Counted from the stretch's first letter, positions 1-6,935 are shown. The stretch is DNA of 7,983 nt from Planctomycetaceae bacterium (GCA_003506095.1 DNWZ01000729.1:1-7983), one strand, 5' to 3'. Program-made: numbers and translations. The notes: a model not told the origin generated them from the sequence alone.

Positions 1-1
1 C

Positions 2-181
2 GATCAATGCCCCACGATTGCTGACCACACGTCTATTCTTAGCGCGATAAATCTCTTGTTCCAAAGAATCTCATGCATTCAAAATACGTTCATAGAAGAT
101 AGCTATCGTCTCTGGATTTCCCGGCTCACCGAAGCAAGATCGCTTCCGGCGGACAACGGGAGCGGCGAGCGTCACGTCTGA
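2..181 (+). other. Left-edge stretch with no recognisable gene
   Basis: The first ~180 bases hold no gene I can recognise. One plus-strand frame (codons from base 2) stays open for 59 codons to a TGA at 179-181, but I found no convincing start and no known motif. The part reading SYRLWISRLTEARSL looks faintly protein-like and could be decayed coding sequence belonging to the kinase remnant that follows in another frame. The stretch looks more AT-rich than the rest of the window. No tRNA, promoter or terminator structure stands out. Confidence 0.3.
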
Positions 182-188
182 CGCTCCG

Positions 189-338
189 ATGCGATTGCGC
201 GCATTTGCACGAATCGATAATCACCAGAGCGATGTAGCATCGGAATTACGTGTCGCCCGCGAACATTATGCTCGCGAAATTGAAGCAGCGCATGGCAATG
301 CGCACAGTCTAGCGCAGCGATTGGAGATTACAACTTAA
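189..338 (+). pseudogene. Coiled-coil fragment upstream of PAS domain (kinase remnant, part 1)
   Basis: In the same frame as the PAS domain that follows, codons from ATG 189 read a charged, alanine-rich helix-forming stretch (ELRVAREHYAREIEAAHGNA, then HSLAQRLEITT) that ends at TAA 336-338. Helical linkers of this kind commonly precede PAS domains in hybrid sensor kinases. The reading resumes with NSGVGIWEYD right after the stop, so the TAA most simply replaces one sense codon, for example CAA (Gln). Seen directly: the open frame, the stop and its position at the domain boundary. Inferred: that this was once continuous with the PAS segment. The upstream extent and original start are unknown; ATG 189 is only the first ATG in this frame. 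Confidence 0.5.
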
Positions 339-653
339 AACTCGGGTGTAGGTATCTGGGAGTACGACGCGACGACCGGGCGTCTGTTTTGGGACGAAAC
401 AATGTGCGAACTTTACGGCGTGCCGATCGACTCGAAAATCGTATTCCAATCTTGGGTAAATCGTTTGCATCCGGATGATCGTGAACGAGCCCTTTCTGAG
501 ATTAACGAAGCTTTTACAAGTGGCAGGAGGTTCGACACAACGTTTCGCATCGTAACCCGAGCAGGCAAACTGCGACACTTGAGAGCTACAGCAGGTCTTT
601 ACAGAGACAATAACCTCCATGCATGGATGCGGTCGCGTTGGATTTCAACTTGA
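339..653 (+). pseudogene. PAS/PAC sensor domain fragment (kinase remnant, part 2)
   Basis: This frame encodes one PAS fold with its PAC extension: GVGIWEYDATTGRLFWDE and MCELYGVP (PAS core), FQSWVNRLHPDDRERA (the usual W...HPDD turn), then FDTTFRIVTRAGKLRHLRA and GLYRDNN (PAC strands). PAS domains sense ligands or redox state for signalling proteins, usually histidine kinases. Homology begins just after the TAA at 336-338, while the first ATG is at 402 inside the domain, so a protein begun there would lack the first PAS strand. After RDNN at 614 the frame leaves the PAC pattern, reads 12 unrelated codons and stops at TGA 651-653, inside the second copy of a 38-bp repeat. No kinase domain follows. 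I read it as a broken piece of a hybrid kinase rather than a functional gene. Confidence 0.7.
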
Positions 654-685
654 GAGCTACAGCAGGTCTTTACAGAGACAATAAC
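577..685 (+). repeat. 38-bp direct repeat with 33-bp spacer, period 71 bp
   Basis: Bases 577-614 and 648-685 are identical over 38 bp; both begin ACTTGAGAGC and end GACAATAAC. They are separated by 33 bp (615-647) containing the 10-bp palindrome CCATGCATGG (617-626) and the ATG at 623. Both copies can be read as [12 protein letters not shown], the first in the PAS frame and the second in the receiver frame, because 71 is not a multiple of three. The repeat therefore sits exactly where the PAS and receiver halves part. Exact identity points to a recent duplication, or to an assembly or cloning artefact. Confidence 0.95.
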
Positions 686-1405
686 GGAGCACCCTTGGAT
701 GGTATTCGCGTGCTGCTGGCGGAGGATGGCCCCGACAATCAGCGACTGATTAATTTCCACCTGAAGAAGGCCGGAGCAGAGGTGTGGTTGGTGGAGAACC
801 GGGTGGTGGCGATTGATATCATGGAGGCTGCGGTAGATGCTGGCACAGCCTTGCCTAACATCATCTTGATGGACATGCAAATGGCCGATTTGCACGGATA
901 TTCCGCGAGGGTTCGACTTCGTGAACTCGGCTTTACGCTGCCGATCATGGCGCCGACCGCACATGCAATGGACGGCGATCGCCAGAAATACTTAGAGGCC
1001 GGCTGTGACCACTATTTAACCAAGCCGATCGATAAGCAATTGCTTATCACGCTCTGTCAATCCATCACTCTTGGAAACTCCGTCGCTTCTGCTGCTCGCA
1101 GTTCGATTCTGAAGGTTGCTAATACTGCGCTAGCATCGCGAAAGCCTTATAATTCCATCGGCGGGCGATTGATTACCGAGCATCACTATGCGATTTGCGA
1201 AACAGCATCCAGAACAGGTCATCGCCGGGGTAACGCAGTGCAAGATTCTTCGGAATCATCTTCAGCATCATTTTCGTCACCGACGACAACGGCATTTGCG
1301 ACAGCTTGTATTCCAATAAGCTGCGGGCATGGGCACCGCCGATCCGTTTTGCCGGCTTGCCACTGCCGGCAACTTCTAACCCGTGACGCTTCATCAGCGA
1401 AATGA
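623..1405 (+). CDS. Receiver (REC) domain protein, remnant of a hybrid sensor kinase
   Basis: The 260-codon frame begins at ATG 623 with nine unrelated residues, repeats the PAC tail (residues 10-21), then enters a near-complete two-component receiver domain at about residues 27-150. Key positions are present: acidic pair E34/D35 in [10 protein letters not shown], phospho-acceptor D84 in ILMDMQM, T112 in APTAHAM and K134 in LTKPID. Such receivers normally sit C-terminal to the kinase core in hybrid kinases; here that core is absent. Several usually conserved positions are changed (MQMADLHGY where MPxMDGY is usual; APTAHAM where ALTAHAM is usual), suggesting relaxed constraint. Receiver homology ends near base 1070. 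Residues 184-260 are antisense to the convergent methyltransferase and are probably not meaningful. No good ribosome binding site precedes ATG 623. It is likely a pseudogene fragment, though a stand-alone receiver cannot be excluded. Confidence 0.6.
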   Translation: MDAVALDFNLRATAGLYRDNNGAPLDGIRVLLAEDGPDNQRLINFHLKKAGAEVWLVENRVVAIDIMEAAVDAGTALPNIILMDMQMADLHGYSARVRLRELGFTLPIMAPTAHAMDGDRQKYLEAGCDHYLTKPIDKQLLITLCQSITLGNSVASAARSSILKVANTALASRKPYNSIGGRLITEHHYAICETASRTGHRRGNAVQDSSESSSASFSSPTTTAFATACIPISCGHGHRRSVLPACHCRQLLTRDASSAK

Positions 1406-2069
1406 GTGAAGTTTTTGAAAACCATTGCAACACGGTTGGTGGCGAGTATTCGTGCCAGTATCGACCAAAACACGTTGCCACCCGACTGCGATAATCCCAT
1501 GTTTCGACCAGCAAATATCCGCCTGGGCGAACGAGACCTGCTAATTGTTGGGCCGCAACTTGTGGATCGGTAAAGTGGGCCAGCACTTGGATGGCCATTA
1601 CGACATCATAAGTTTGCGTGACATGAACCGATTCGAGCGTTCCGGTTTGAATGTCGATTCCGATTCGTTCGCGCGCGTGCCGTGCCATCGTGTCGTTAGG
1701 CTCAACTCCTGAAACCGACCATCCCGCGTTGCGAAACTCGTCGATGTCAAACCCGGCCGCAGCGCCGATTGCGAATAGGGATTTTTGTGGTTGTCCGATC
1801 GCCCGCTGCTGCAGCAACCGGGCATACCATTTCCCTTGGCGACGCAGCAGATCTTCGCTCGCCAAGTAGTCGCTGTAACCGGCTTTCCCGGCGAAGAAAT
1901 AATCGTCGTTGTAGTGGACGCGAACATGATCGGCTTGCGGCACGATTCCGGCATATCGATGCTTGCACTGCATGCATTCCAGAACGGGTATGCCGTCGAT
2001 TTGAAACATCGGATCGCCGTCACAGCCGCATAGCGGGCACGCGGTGGCATCACTTGACAACGCCGTCAT
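1173..2069 (-). CDS. Zinc-ribbon class I SAM-dependent methyltransferase
   Basis: A 298-residue cytoplasmic protein. The N-terminus carries a zinc-ribbon-like knuckle pair, CPLC (Cys11, Cys14) and CMQC (Cys32, Cys35), as in many bacterial methyltransferases that modify sugars or other small molecules. A Rossmann-type SAM-binding domain follows: motif [11 protein letters not shown] (98-107), the acidic residue ending strand 2 at E123 (GVEPND), [13 protein letters not shown] (154-166) and [14 protein letters not shown] (179-192). The residue usually Asp/Glu at the start of motif I is Ala100, which is unusual. The substrate is not evident. The ATG directly follows the TAG of the heme protein gene with no intervening base, so translational coupling is likely and the start is well supported. 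Its 3' end overlaps, on the opposite strand, the run-on tail of the receiver frame (1173-1405). Family assignment is fairly secure; the biological role is unknown. Confidence 0.85.
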   Translation of the reverse strand: MTALSSDATACPLCGCDGDPMFQIDGIPVLECMQCKHRYAGIVPQADHVRVHYNDDYFFAGKAGYSDYLASEDLLRRQGKWYARLLQQRAIGQPQKSLFAIGAAAGFDIDEFRNAGWSVSGVEPNDTMARHARERIGIDIQTGTLESVHVTQTYDVVMAIQVLAHFTDPQVAAQQLAGLVRPGGYLLVETWDYRSRVATCFGRYWHEYSPPTVLQWFSKTSLISLMKRHGLEVAGSGKPAKRIGGAHARSLLEYKLSQMPLSSVTKMMLKMIPKNLALRYPGDDLFWMLFRKSHSDAR

Positions 2070-5000
2070 CTAACGAGTGCTCGGCGTTAGATTGCCAAGG
2101 GGAATTTCGTTTTCTAACAATCGCCAACGTTTGACATAAGCGACTAAGTCACGCATCGCCGGCGGATCGAGCTGATTCTCAAAACCTTCTGGCATCATCG
2201 AAACGCCCGTGGCTCGCAATTGCTCGACTTCATCTCGCGGGATGGTCCTCCGCATCCCCTCTTGCAACTTCAACGTGACCGACGTTTCGTTGCTGTCTTC
2301 CAATAACCCTTCAATCAATTGTCCGTCGGTTGTTAGAACGGCGTATCGATAATAGTTTGCATCGATCGCGGCGCTTGGGTCGAGAATCGATAATAAGATT
2401 TGCTCGGGCGTTTGAGTCCTCATATCCGAAATGTCGGGACCGACGGCAACGCCTTGATTATCAATCTTATGACACGCCGCACAGTGGCGAACGAAGTGGG
2501 CTTTGCCAGCGGCAACGTCAGCCGATTGGCCGAGCGTTTCGCTGTAGCGAGCAACGAGCGATTGCTTCCCTTCGGGACGCATTTCGGACCTCAGTGTCTG
2601 AACACGATCGGCGATCGATTTGTCGCTGTGACGTTCCAGTCGGCCCAGCGATGTCGGATCGATCAGCCCCCACGGGATCGACTTCGATTGCAACGCATCA
2701 ATCAGCGCCGGAGTCCACTTCGCGTTGCCGACCATTGCGGCGACCGTCGCTGTGGCGGCTTTGGGCGGCAATTCGACAATTCGCGATACCAGTCGCGTGG
2801 CGGTATCTTCTGCGCCGAAATGACGCAGCAATCCGACCGCTTCGACATACAATTCCCCACCATCGGAATCGACGATCGATTGACAAACGGCCAAAGTGTC
2901 CGGCGAGCGATCGAGTCCGACGCGGCGCAGCGATGCGACTCGCAACGCGATCGGCTGCTTCGCGTCGCCGACAATTTCGCGGTCCCTTGCCAGTCGATCG
3001 TTCAACCGTTGGACGATTTCGGGCGACAATTCGGCGGTCAACTTTGACCAAGGCGTGCCACGCGTCGCTAAGCCCGAAGCGAACTCTTCGAACAACGAAG
3101 CGTCAGCGGACTCGGATTGATTCTCCAGCAAAACCGCCAGCGCCTGGGCAGAACCCGACCATCCGAGTCGCTTGACCAACGGCATTAGCGTCAGACGATT
3201 TCGCTCGGGATTGCCCGACTTAGTCGCAAGCAACCCGGCTACCAATGGTGGCGCTATCGCGTCCTGAACCAACGACACCGCGCGGCTGATCCAATCGCGA
3301 TCGACTGACGAATCTGCGTTGCCAACCGTCGCAGCGACGATGATCGATTCGGTTAGCGACTCATCAGCGGTCGGTGCGATTTCCAACAACCATTGGTAAC
3401 GCCCGATCGGGCTGGGGTCGGCCGCTAATTTGCCGAGCCACTCTGCCGTTGCTGGCCAAGGCGTTGTCGCTGATGTTTGCGAAGTTTGTCGATTATCAGC
3501 GATCAGTCGAACGGCTTGCGTTCGAACGGCTGGGTCAGCATGAGTGACGGCAACCGCCAAGTTTTCCGCTTTCAATTCGCCGATCGATCGCAGCAACCAC
3601 AATGCCCGCGATACCGCACGGCCTGGTGTTTCGTTTGTCACCAGATCATGCAATTTGGCGATAATCCGTACAAAATCATTTCTCTTTTCTCCGCCAGCGG
3701 CTATCTCATTCGTCATCGGGACGAGAGTTTCGGACAACTTCCTTGACGCAGTCACACGTGCCCAACGATTACCGCTGGACAAAGCCGATACCCAGTCGAT
3801 CGGCTCGGTCGTGACGAAATCGAATGCCTTCTTATGGTTGTTGGCTTCGCTGGTCGGATCCGCTGGCACAACCCGATAGATCCGCCCGGCAGCTTCGCCC
3901 CAACGTTGGTCTTCGCGGTTTTGCAATTCCTTTGGCATCCAGGCCGGATGCTCGATCACCGCTCGATGCATATCGACGACGTACATCGATCCGTCCGGGC
4001 CGTCCAACAGATCGACCGGGCGAAACCACGGATCGGTCGAGGCGAGAAACTCAACGCCCGGGCGTCCCCGCTCGGCCACCGGCACAATCGCATCAGCCGC
4101 AGATGAACCGTCCGCCAAGCGATACCGCTGGACCAACGACCCGGTCGGCTCGCAGGCGAAAAAGTCATTCGCCAACCACGGCGCCAGCCGATCGCTTTGG
4201 TAACGAAACGTTCCACACGCGGCGGTAAACTGGCCGGCGTGCAGGTTGCTGGTCGTCCAAGCTTGGACCAACGGAAAAACCTGGCTCGCTTCAGCCGCTG
4301 GCATCACATCGGCTCGCCACTGCGTCAGCGGCAACAGCGGATTGTTGGCCACTTGGTCAGCTTCGCCCAACAAAACTTGACTCGGGTTGCGATTGCTGCA
4401 AACGAAACTGCGTCCCGAGTCGTCCTGATAGAAACCGAACTGCGAATTGCCGGCGACACTGCGATAATCACCGCCGAAAGGCGAGAATCGGAAGTCGCGA
4501 GTCGATAACGACAATGGTTTTTCGGCTTCGGGCCACAGCGCGTTGGCCGAACGGACTTCGCCGCCGCGCAATCCGCTGGCCACATGCACTTCATTTTCCA
4601 ACGTCCACGCCGGATGGTTCGCACGCAGCTGTTCGTTATCTTCGCTGAACCCTGTGAACCAAACTTCGCGATGATCGCAAACGCCATCGTTATCCGTATC
4701 GGCAAAATAGGTGACTTGGCCAGCGAGCGTCGCGATCACTCCGTCGCGAAACGGCATCAAACCGGTCGGAAAAACCAGCTGATCGGCGAACACGACCGCA
4801 GTCTCGAAGTAGCCGTCACCGTCTTCGTCTGTCAACCGTTTGATCTTGCCAGACGGTTTTCCGCCATCGACGGGCCCGGTCGGATAATCTCGCATTTCGA
4901 CAACCCACATCCGGCCAAGATGGTCGAAGGCAGCGGAAACGGGATCGATCACTTGCGGTTCGGCTGCGGCGAGCTGGACCTTCAACCCCGGCAGCAACTC

Positions 5001-5123
5001 GATCGTGCCGATCGCTTGGTCAGGCGGCAACGGCGTGTTGCGGAGCGATTGAGCGAACAGATTGCTGCCCAGCGGAATACAAACGAAGAGGCAGACGACA
5101 ACCTGGGTTGGCCAAGTGGGCAT
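2070..5123 (-). CDS. PVC-type membrane-bound dehydrogenase / heme-binding domain protein (exported c-type cytochrome)
   Basis: A 1017-residue exported protein of a family expanded in Planctomycetes and Verrucomicrobia. A hydrophobic stretch (residues 8-24) ending LFA|QS looks like a signal peptide, though there is no Lys/Arg before it. Residues ~35-420 match the N-terminal membrane-bound-dehydrogenase propeller: opening IELLPGLKVQLAAAEP, RMWVVEMRDYP, two Asp-rich probable Ca-binding loops (DEDGDGYFE ~99-107, DTDNDGVCD ~142-150), DLLDGPDGSMYVVDMHR and AAGRIYRV. Residues ~440-850 are helical and HEAT-like. The C-terminal heme domain has CAACH at 881-885 (bases 2469-2483), ILDPSAAID, and MMPEGFE (Met976/977) as likely axial ligand. 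Family members are thought to oxidise sugars, alcohols or similar substrates and pass electrons to heme; the substrate here is unknown. ATG 5123 is the only reasonable start, with an in-frame TGA 15 bases upstream. The gene follows the SUKH-like gene by 60 bp and abuts the methyltransferase gene. Confidence 0.93.
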   Translation of the reverse strand: MPTWPTQVVVCLFVCIPLGSNLFAQSLRNTPLPPDQAIGTIELLPGLKVQLAAAEPQVIDPVSAAFDHLGRMWVVEMRDYPTGPVDGGKPSGKIKRLTDEDGDGYFETAVVFADQLVFPTGLMPFRDGVIATLAGQVTYFADTDNDGVCDHREVWFTGFSEDNEQLRANHPAWTLENEVHVASGLRGGEVRSANALWPEAEKPLSLSTRDFRFSPFGGDYRSVAGNSQFGFYQDDSGRSFVCSNRNPSQVLLGEADQVANNPLLPLTQWRADVMPAAEASQVFPLVQAWTTSNLHAGQFTAACGTFRYQSDRLAPWLANDFFACEPTGSLVQRYRLADGSSAADAIVPVAERGRPGVEFLASTDPWFRPVDLLDGPDGSMYVVDMHRAVIEHPAWMPKELQNREDQRWGEAAGRIYRVVPADPTSEANNHKKAFDFVTTEPIDWVSALSSGNRWARVTASRKLSETLVPMTNEIAAGGEKRNDFVRIIAKLHDLVTNETPGRAVSRALWLLRSIGELKAENLAVAVTHADPAVRTQAVRLIADNRQTSQTSATTPWPATAEWLGKLAADPSPIGRYQWLLEIAPTADESLTESIIVAATVGNADSSVDRDWISRAVSLVQDAIAPPLVAGLLATKSGNPERNRLTLMPLVKRLGWSGSAQALAVLLENQSESADASLFEEFASGLATRGTPWSKLTAELSPEIVQRLNDRLARDREIVGDAKQPIALRVASLRRVGLDRSPDTLAVCQSIVDSDGGELYVEAVGLLRHFGAEDTATRLVSRIVELPPKAATATVAAMVGNAKWTPALIDALQSKSIPWGLIDPTSLGRLERHSDKSIADRVQTLRSEMRPEGKQSLVARYSETLGQSADVAAGKAHFVRHCAACHKIDNQGVAVGPDISDMRTQTPEQILLSILDPSAAIDANYYRYAVLTTDGQLIEGLLEDSNETSVTLKLQEGMRRTIPRDEVEQLRATGVSMMPEGFENQLDPPAMRDLVAYVKRWRLLENEIPLGNLTPSTR
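2469..2483 (-). other. c-type heme attachment site CAACH
   Basis: Minus-strand codons 881-885 of the PVC-type protein read Cys-Ala-Ala-Cys-His, a CXXCH heme c attachment motif, followed by KIDNQGVAVGPD as is typical of the Pirellula/Verrucomicrobium heme-binding domain. It is the only CXXCH I see in this protein, so one covalent heme is expected. Attachment would occur after export across the membrane. Confidence 0.9.
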
Positions 5124-5183
5124 GTGATCTCGGTGGGTCAGGGTGGTGGGAACGACGATTTTCAGTTCGTCGATCTCCCCATC
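5124..5183 (-). other. 60-bp spacer between SUKH-like and heme-protein genes
   Basis: This short same-strand gap has no evident terminator hairpin with a U-run. Read on the minus strand it ends CCGAGATCAC directly before the ATG, offering only a weak purine stretch (GAG) as ribosome binding site. The spacing is compatible with co-transcription of the two genes. Confidence 0.4.
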
Positions 5184-6593
5184 CTAACCGATCAGAAAGC
5201 GGCCGCGTAAACATTCGCGGTGCGTCTTTGCCAATTCCGCTCGTGCCGTTTGGCCCGCTCGCGCCGCAGTGTCCGCCAGTTCGCCCAACAGCATGCCATA
5301 ACGCGAAATGGAATCGCATCCGACATCCCAGCCAGCTCGATAAATTAGTTCGTAACGTCGCGCAGCCGAATCGACGTCGATTCCGCCAGCGATCAAATCG
5401 GCTTGGTCGATCCAATATTGGCAGACGCGATCGCGCCAACCGGTCATATCGATATCCGCAGGCGAAGTCGCCACCAACAAACGCGACACGTAATCCGGAT
5501 CGAGCCGATCGGCGGCATCGAGATCGATCAGCCGAGCGACCGAAAACTTACAGACGCGATCATTATCAAAGTGTGTACGAAAACGCACCGATTGGTCGGT
5601 AAATAACGATGCCATCGCGCCGCGACCGTAATAGCCGATCGCTCCGTGAATGTCGCCTTTTCGCTGGGCCGACCACCCCAGCACATCATGAACCCACGCC
5701 AAATCGTGCCTTCGCGCTGCGATGCGGCGACAATGCTCGGAAGCCAAATCCCAATCCTGGTTCTTCCACTTTTCCAGCGGCAAGTTCCACTGCTTGGCCA
5801 GCGTCCGCAGGCTTGAATCGGGCATATGACTCGGGTCAAACATCCACTGCACAACGTCTTGATCCCAGCGCGCGTCCAACATTGCGGCTAGTTGTGGCGT
5901 CATTCGTCGGCGGACTTCGTTGTCCAGCGCGGCCAGCGACAGATCGCAACGCACGGCGACTTCGGCGATTCCATGATCGAGCAAACGATCGCCAGTCGCT
6001 TCGACCGGAAAATCTTCGTCAAAAACGTCAGCAATCGGAGCGGGAAGGTGGCGCAGCGCCCATCGAATCGAGGCTGAAAGCGCAATTTCGTGAGCTTGGT
6101 TGATTGTTGGCGATTCGGCCGGAATGGCTAGTCTGCGTTCGCGACCAGGAAAACGTCCTGCCAACGCGTCGTAGACAATCGCTTCGGCCATCGTGTCGCC
6201 GCAGGGCAAACAATCGCCGCCCCCGTGATACCAATGCACAACTTCGGTGATCGTGTTGTCGGGCCCGACGCGACCGCACAGCCAATCGCCCATCGTGTTG
6301 CCCAGCAGCGGCAGGAAATCGGGCGGCATCAGCCCCGGCCAAATGACTTCGGGCATTTCGTCGAGCAAAATCTCGGGATGCACCGGTTCGCAAAACTCGC
6401 CTTCGCAAACCGCTTGGCTCGAAAAATCATCAAACCACTCGCACCACTGATGCGACAAATCCAAACCGTAACGGTCTGCGATCGCCGACGACCAGCGTGG
6501 CGAATTGAAACCGGAGCGGGAGACGGGGGAGTCCAAGGTTTGTGTCAATTGCGAGTCAGTATTCAAAGCAAGTTTTTCCGGCGGGCGGCTCAA
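5184..6593 (-). CDS. SUKH-like (SMI1/KNR4 family) protein with large helical C-terminal region
   Basis: A 469-residue soluble protein with no signal peptide or membrane segment. Residues ~40-142 resemble the SMI1/KNR4 (SUKH) fold: PGLMPPDFLPLLGNTMGDWL, then CGRVGPDNTITEVVHWYHGG, the usual 'leucine-proline-hydrophobic, GN-x-GD-x-hydrophobic-C, V-x-W-x-H' pattern. Residues ~170-469 are Ala/Arg/Leu-rich and helical; KGDIHGAIGYYGRGA (312-326) looks like a single TPR-type helix pair, and I recognise no catalytic motif. SUKH proteins are protein-binding modules, some of them immunity proteins against polymorphic toxins; here the role is unknown. The farthest possible start is TTG 6593, because TGA lies immediately upstream in frame. 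Other in-frame TTG codons follow within 20 residues, and the first ATG (Met80) would cut into the domain. The start is therefore uncertain. A 7-bp inverted repeat sits just upstream. The heme-protein gene follows 60 bp downstream, probably co-transcribed. Confidence 0.75.
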   Translation of the reverse strand: MSRPPEKLALNTDSQLTQTLDSPVSRSGFNSPRWSSAIADRYGLDLSHQWCEWFDDFSSQAVCEGEFCEPVHPEILLDEMPEVIWPGLMPPDFLPLLGNTMGDWLCGRVGPDNTITEVVHWYHGGGDCLPCGDTMAEAIVYDALAGRFPGRERRLAIPAESPTINQAHEIALSASIRWALRHLPAPIADVFDEDFPVEATGDRLLDHGIAEVAVRCDLSLAALDNEVRRRMTPQLAAMLDARWDQDVVQWMFDPSHMPDSSLRTLAKQWNLPLEKWKNQDWDLASEHCRRIAARRHDLAWVHDVLGWSAQRKGDIHGAIGYYGRGAMASLFTDQSVRFRTHFDNDRVCKFSVARLIDLDAADRLDPDYVSRLLVATSPADIDMTGWRDRVCQYWIDQADLIAGGIDVDSAARRYELIYRAGWDVGCDSISRYGMLLGELADTAARAGQTARAELAKTHRECLRGRFLIG

Positions 6594-6935
6594 TCATTGT
6601 CGAGATCGGGTGGACAATGGTTGGGTTCGTGACAGTTTACGCCAAAACGACGTCAAACGGTGGGTGGGATTCAAATTGCGGGCACCAGCGTCCAAAAATT
6701 GCGGACGGGATGACGATTGGGAAAACTTAGCATTCAAAACGGTGCATTAGGTCGGGACTGCACAAAAACTTTGAAAGTCAAAATCTTCTTTCGTCTTGAC
6801 GTTGCTTTTTAATCCGCGCCGGTTGTCGGTCGCCCAAGGCATGTTCCTGCATCACAAGCATTCGCCACCATCCATCCCCAACGGACAGCAATTTCTGTGC
6901 CGAACGACTTTTAACGATCTGCGAAAGCCCCTTGG
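6594..6935. other. 342-bp intergenic region between DUF218 and SUKH-like genes
   Basis: Both flanking genes are on the minus strand, so this gap should hold any terminator of the DUF218 gene and the promoter of the SUKH-like/heme/methyltransferase unit. I see no convincing -35/-10 pair: TTGACG and TAAACT occur on the minus strand near 6627-6649 but are only 11 bases apart. No strong stem plus U-run is visible. Plus-strand frames crossing it lack family motifs. It contains no CGATCG although the flanking genes have many, which fits it being truly non-coding. Apart from the inverted repeat beside the downstream start I see nothing in it. Confidence 0.5.
6595..6619 (-). repeat. 7-bp inverted repeat next to the SUKH-like gene start
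   Basis: CATTGTC at 6595-6601 and GACAATG at 6613-6619 are perfect inverted arms around an 11-base loop. On the minus strand the second-read arm (GACAATG) ends two bases before the TTG start at 6593 and contains an out-of-frame ATG (6597) that opens a 13-codon frame ending at TGA (6556-6558). The structure could be an RNA hairpin over the ribosome binding region or a protein-binding site. A 7-bp stem can arise by chance, so function is only suggested by position. Confidence 0.4.

Noticed and set aside
615..650. Programmed ribosomal frameshift joining the PAS and receiver frames
   Set aside because: There is no slippery heptamer or downstream structure, and a simple shift would insert spacer-coded residues plus a second copy of the PAC tail; DNA-level duplication explains the layout better.
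1..1172. Mobile element or genomic island at the left end
   Set aside because: I find no transposase or integrase coding sequence, terminal inverted repeats or attachment-site duplication; decay of a resident kinase gene is enough.
2330..3175. Long plus-strand frame of 281 codons, with overlapping 2400-3047, opposite the heme-protein gene
   Set aside because: It is Arg/Ser-rich with no family motifs and lies wholly antisense to a well-supported gene, so it is a by-product of codon bias.
4584..5210. Plus-strand frame of 208 codons opposite the 5' end of the heme-protein gene
   Set aside because: It has no recognisable domain, is entirely antisense to conserved propeller coding sequence and crosses the intergenic gap.
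6627..6649. Possible minus-strand promoter with TTGACG and TAAACT
   Set aside because: The two elements are only about 11 bases apart, far from the usual 16-18, so I do not call a promoter.
6752..6776. GTGCA...TGCAC inverted arms followed by an A-run in the 342-bp gap
   Set aside because: Arms of five bases around a 12-base loop are expected by chance in a gap of this size, and read on the minus strand the T-run precedes rather than follows the stem.
6774..6809. GTCAA...TTGAC inverted repeat followed by a T-run, as a possible terminator
   Set aside because: The 5-bp arms around a 14-base loop are too weak, and the T-run points along the plus strand where no upstream gene needs terminating.
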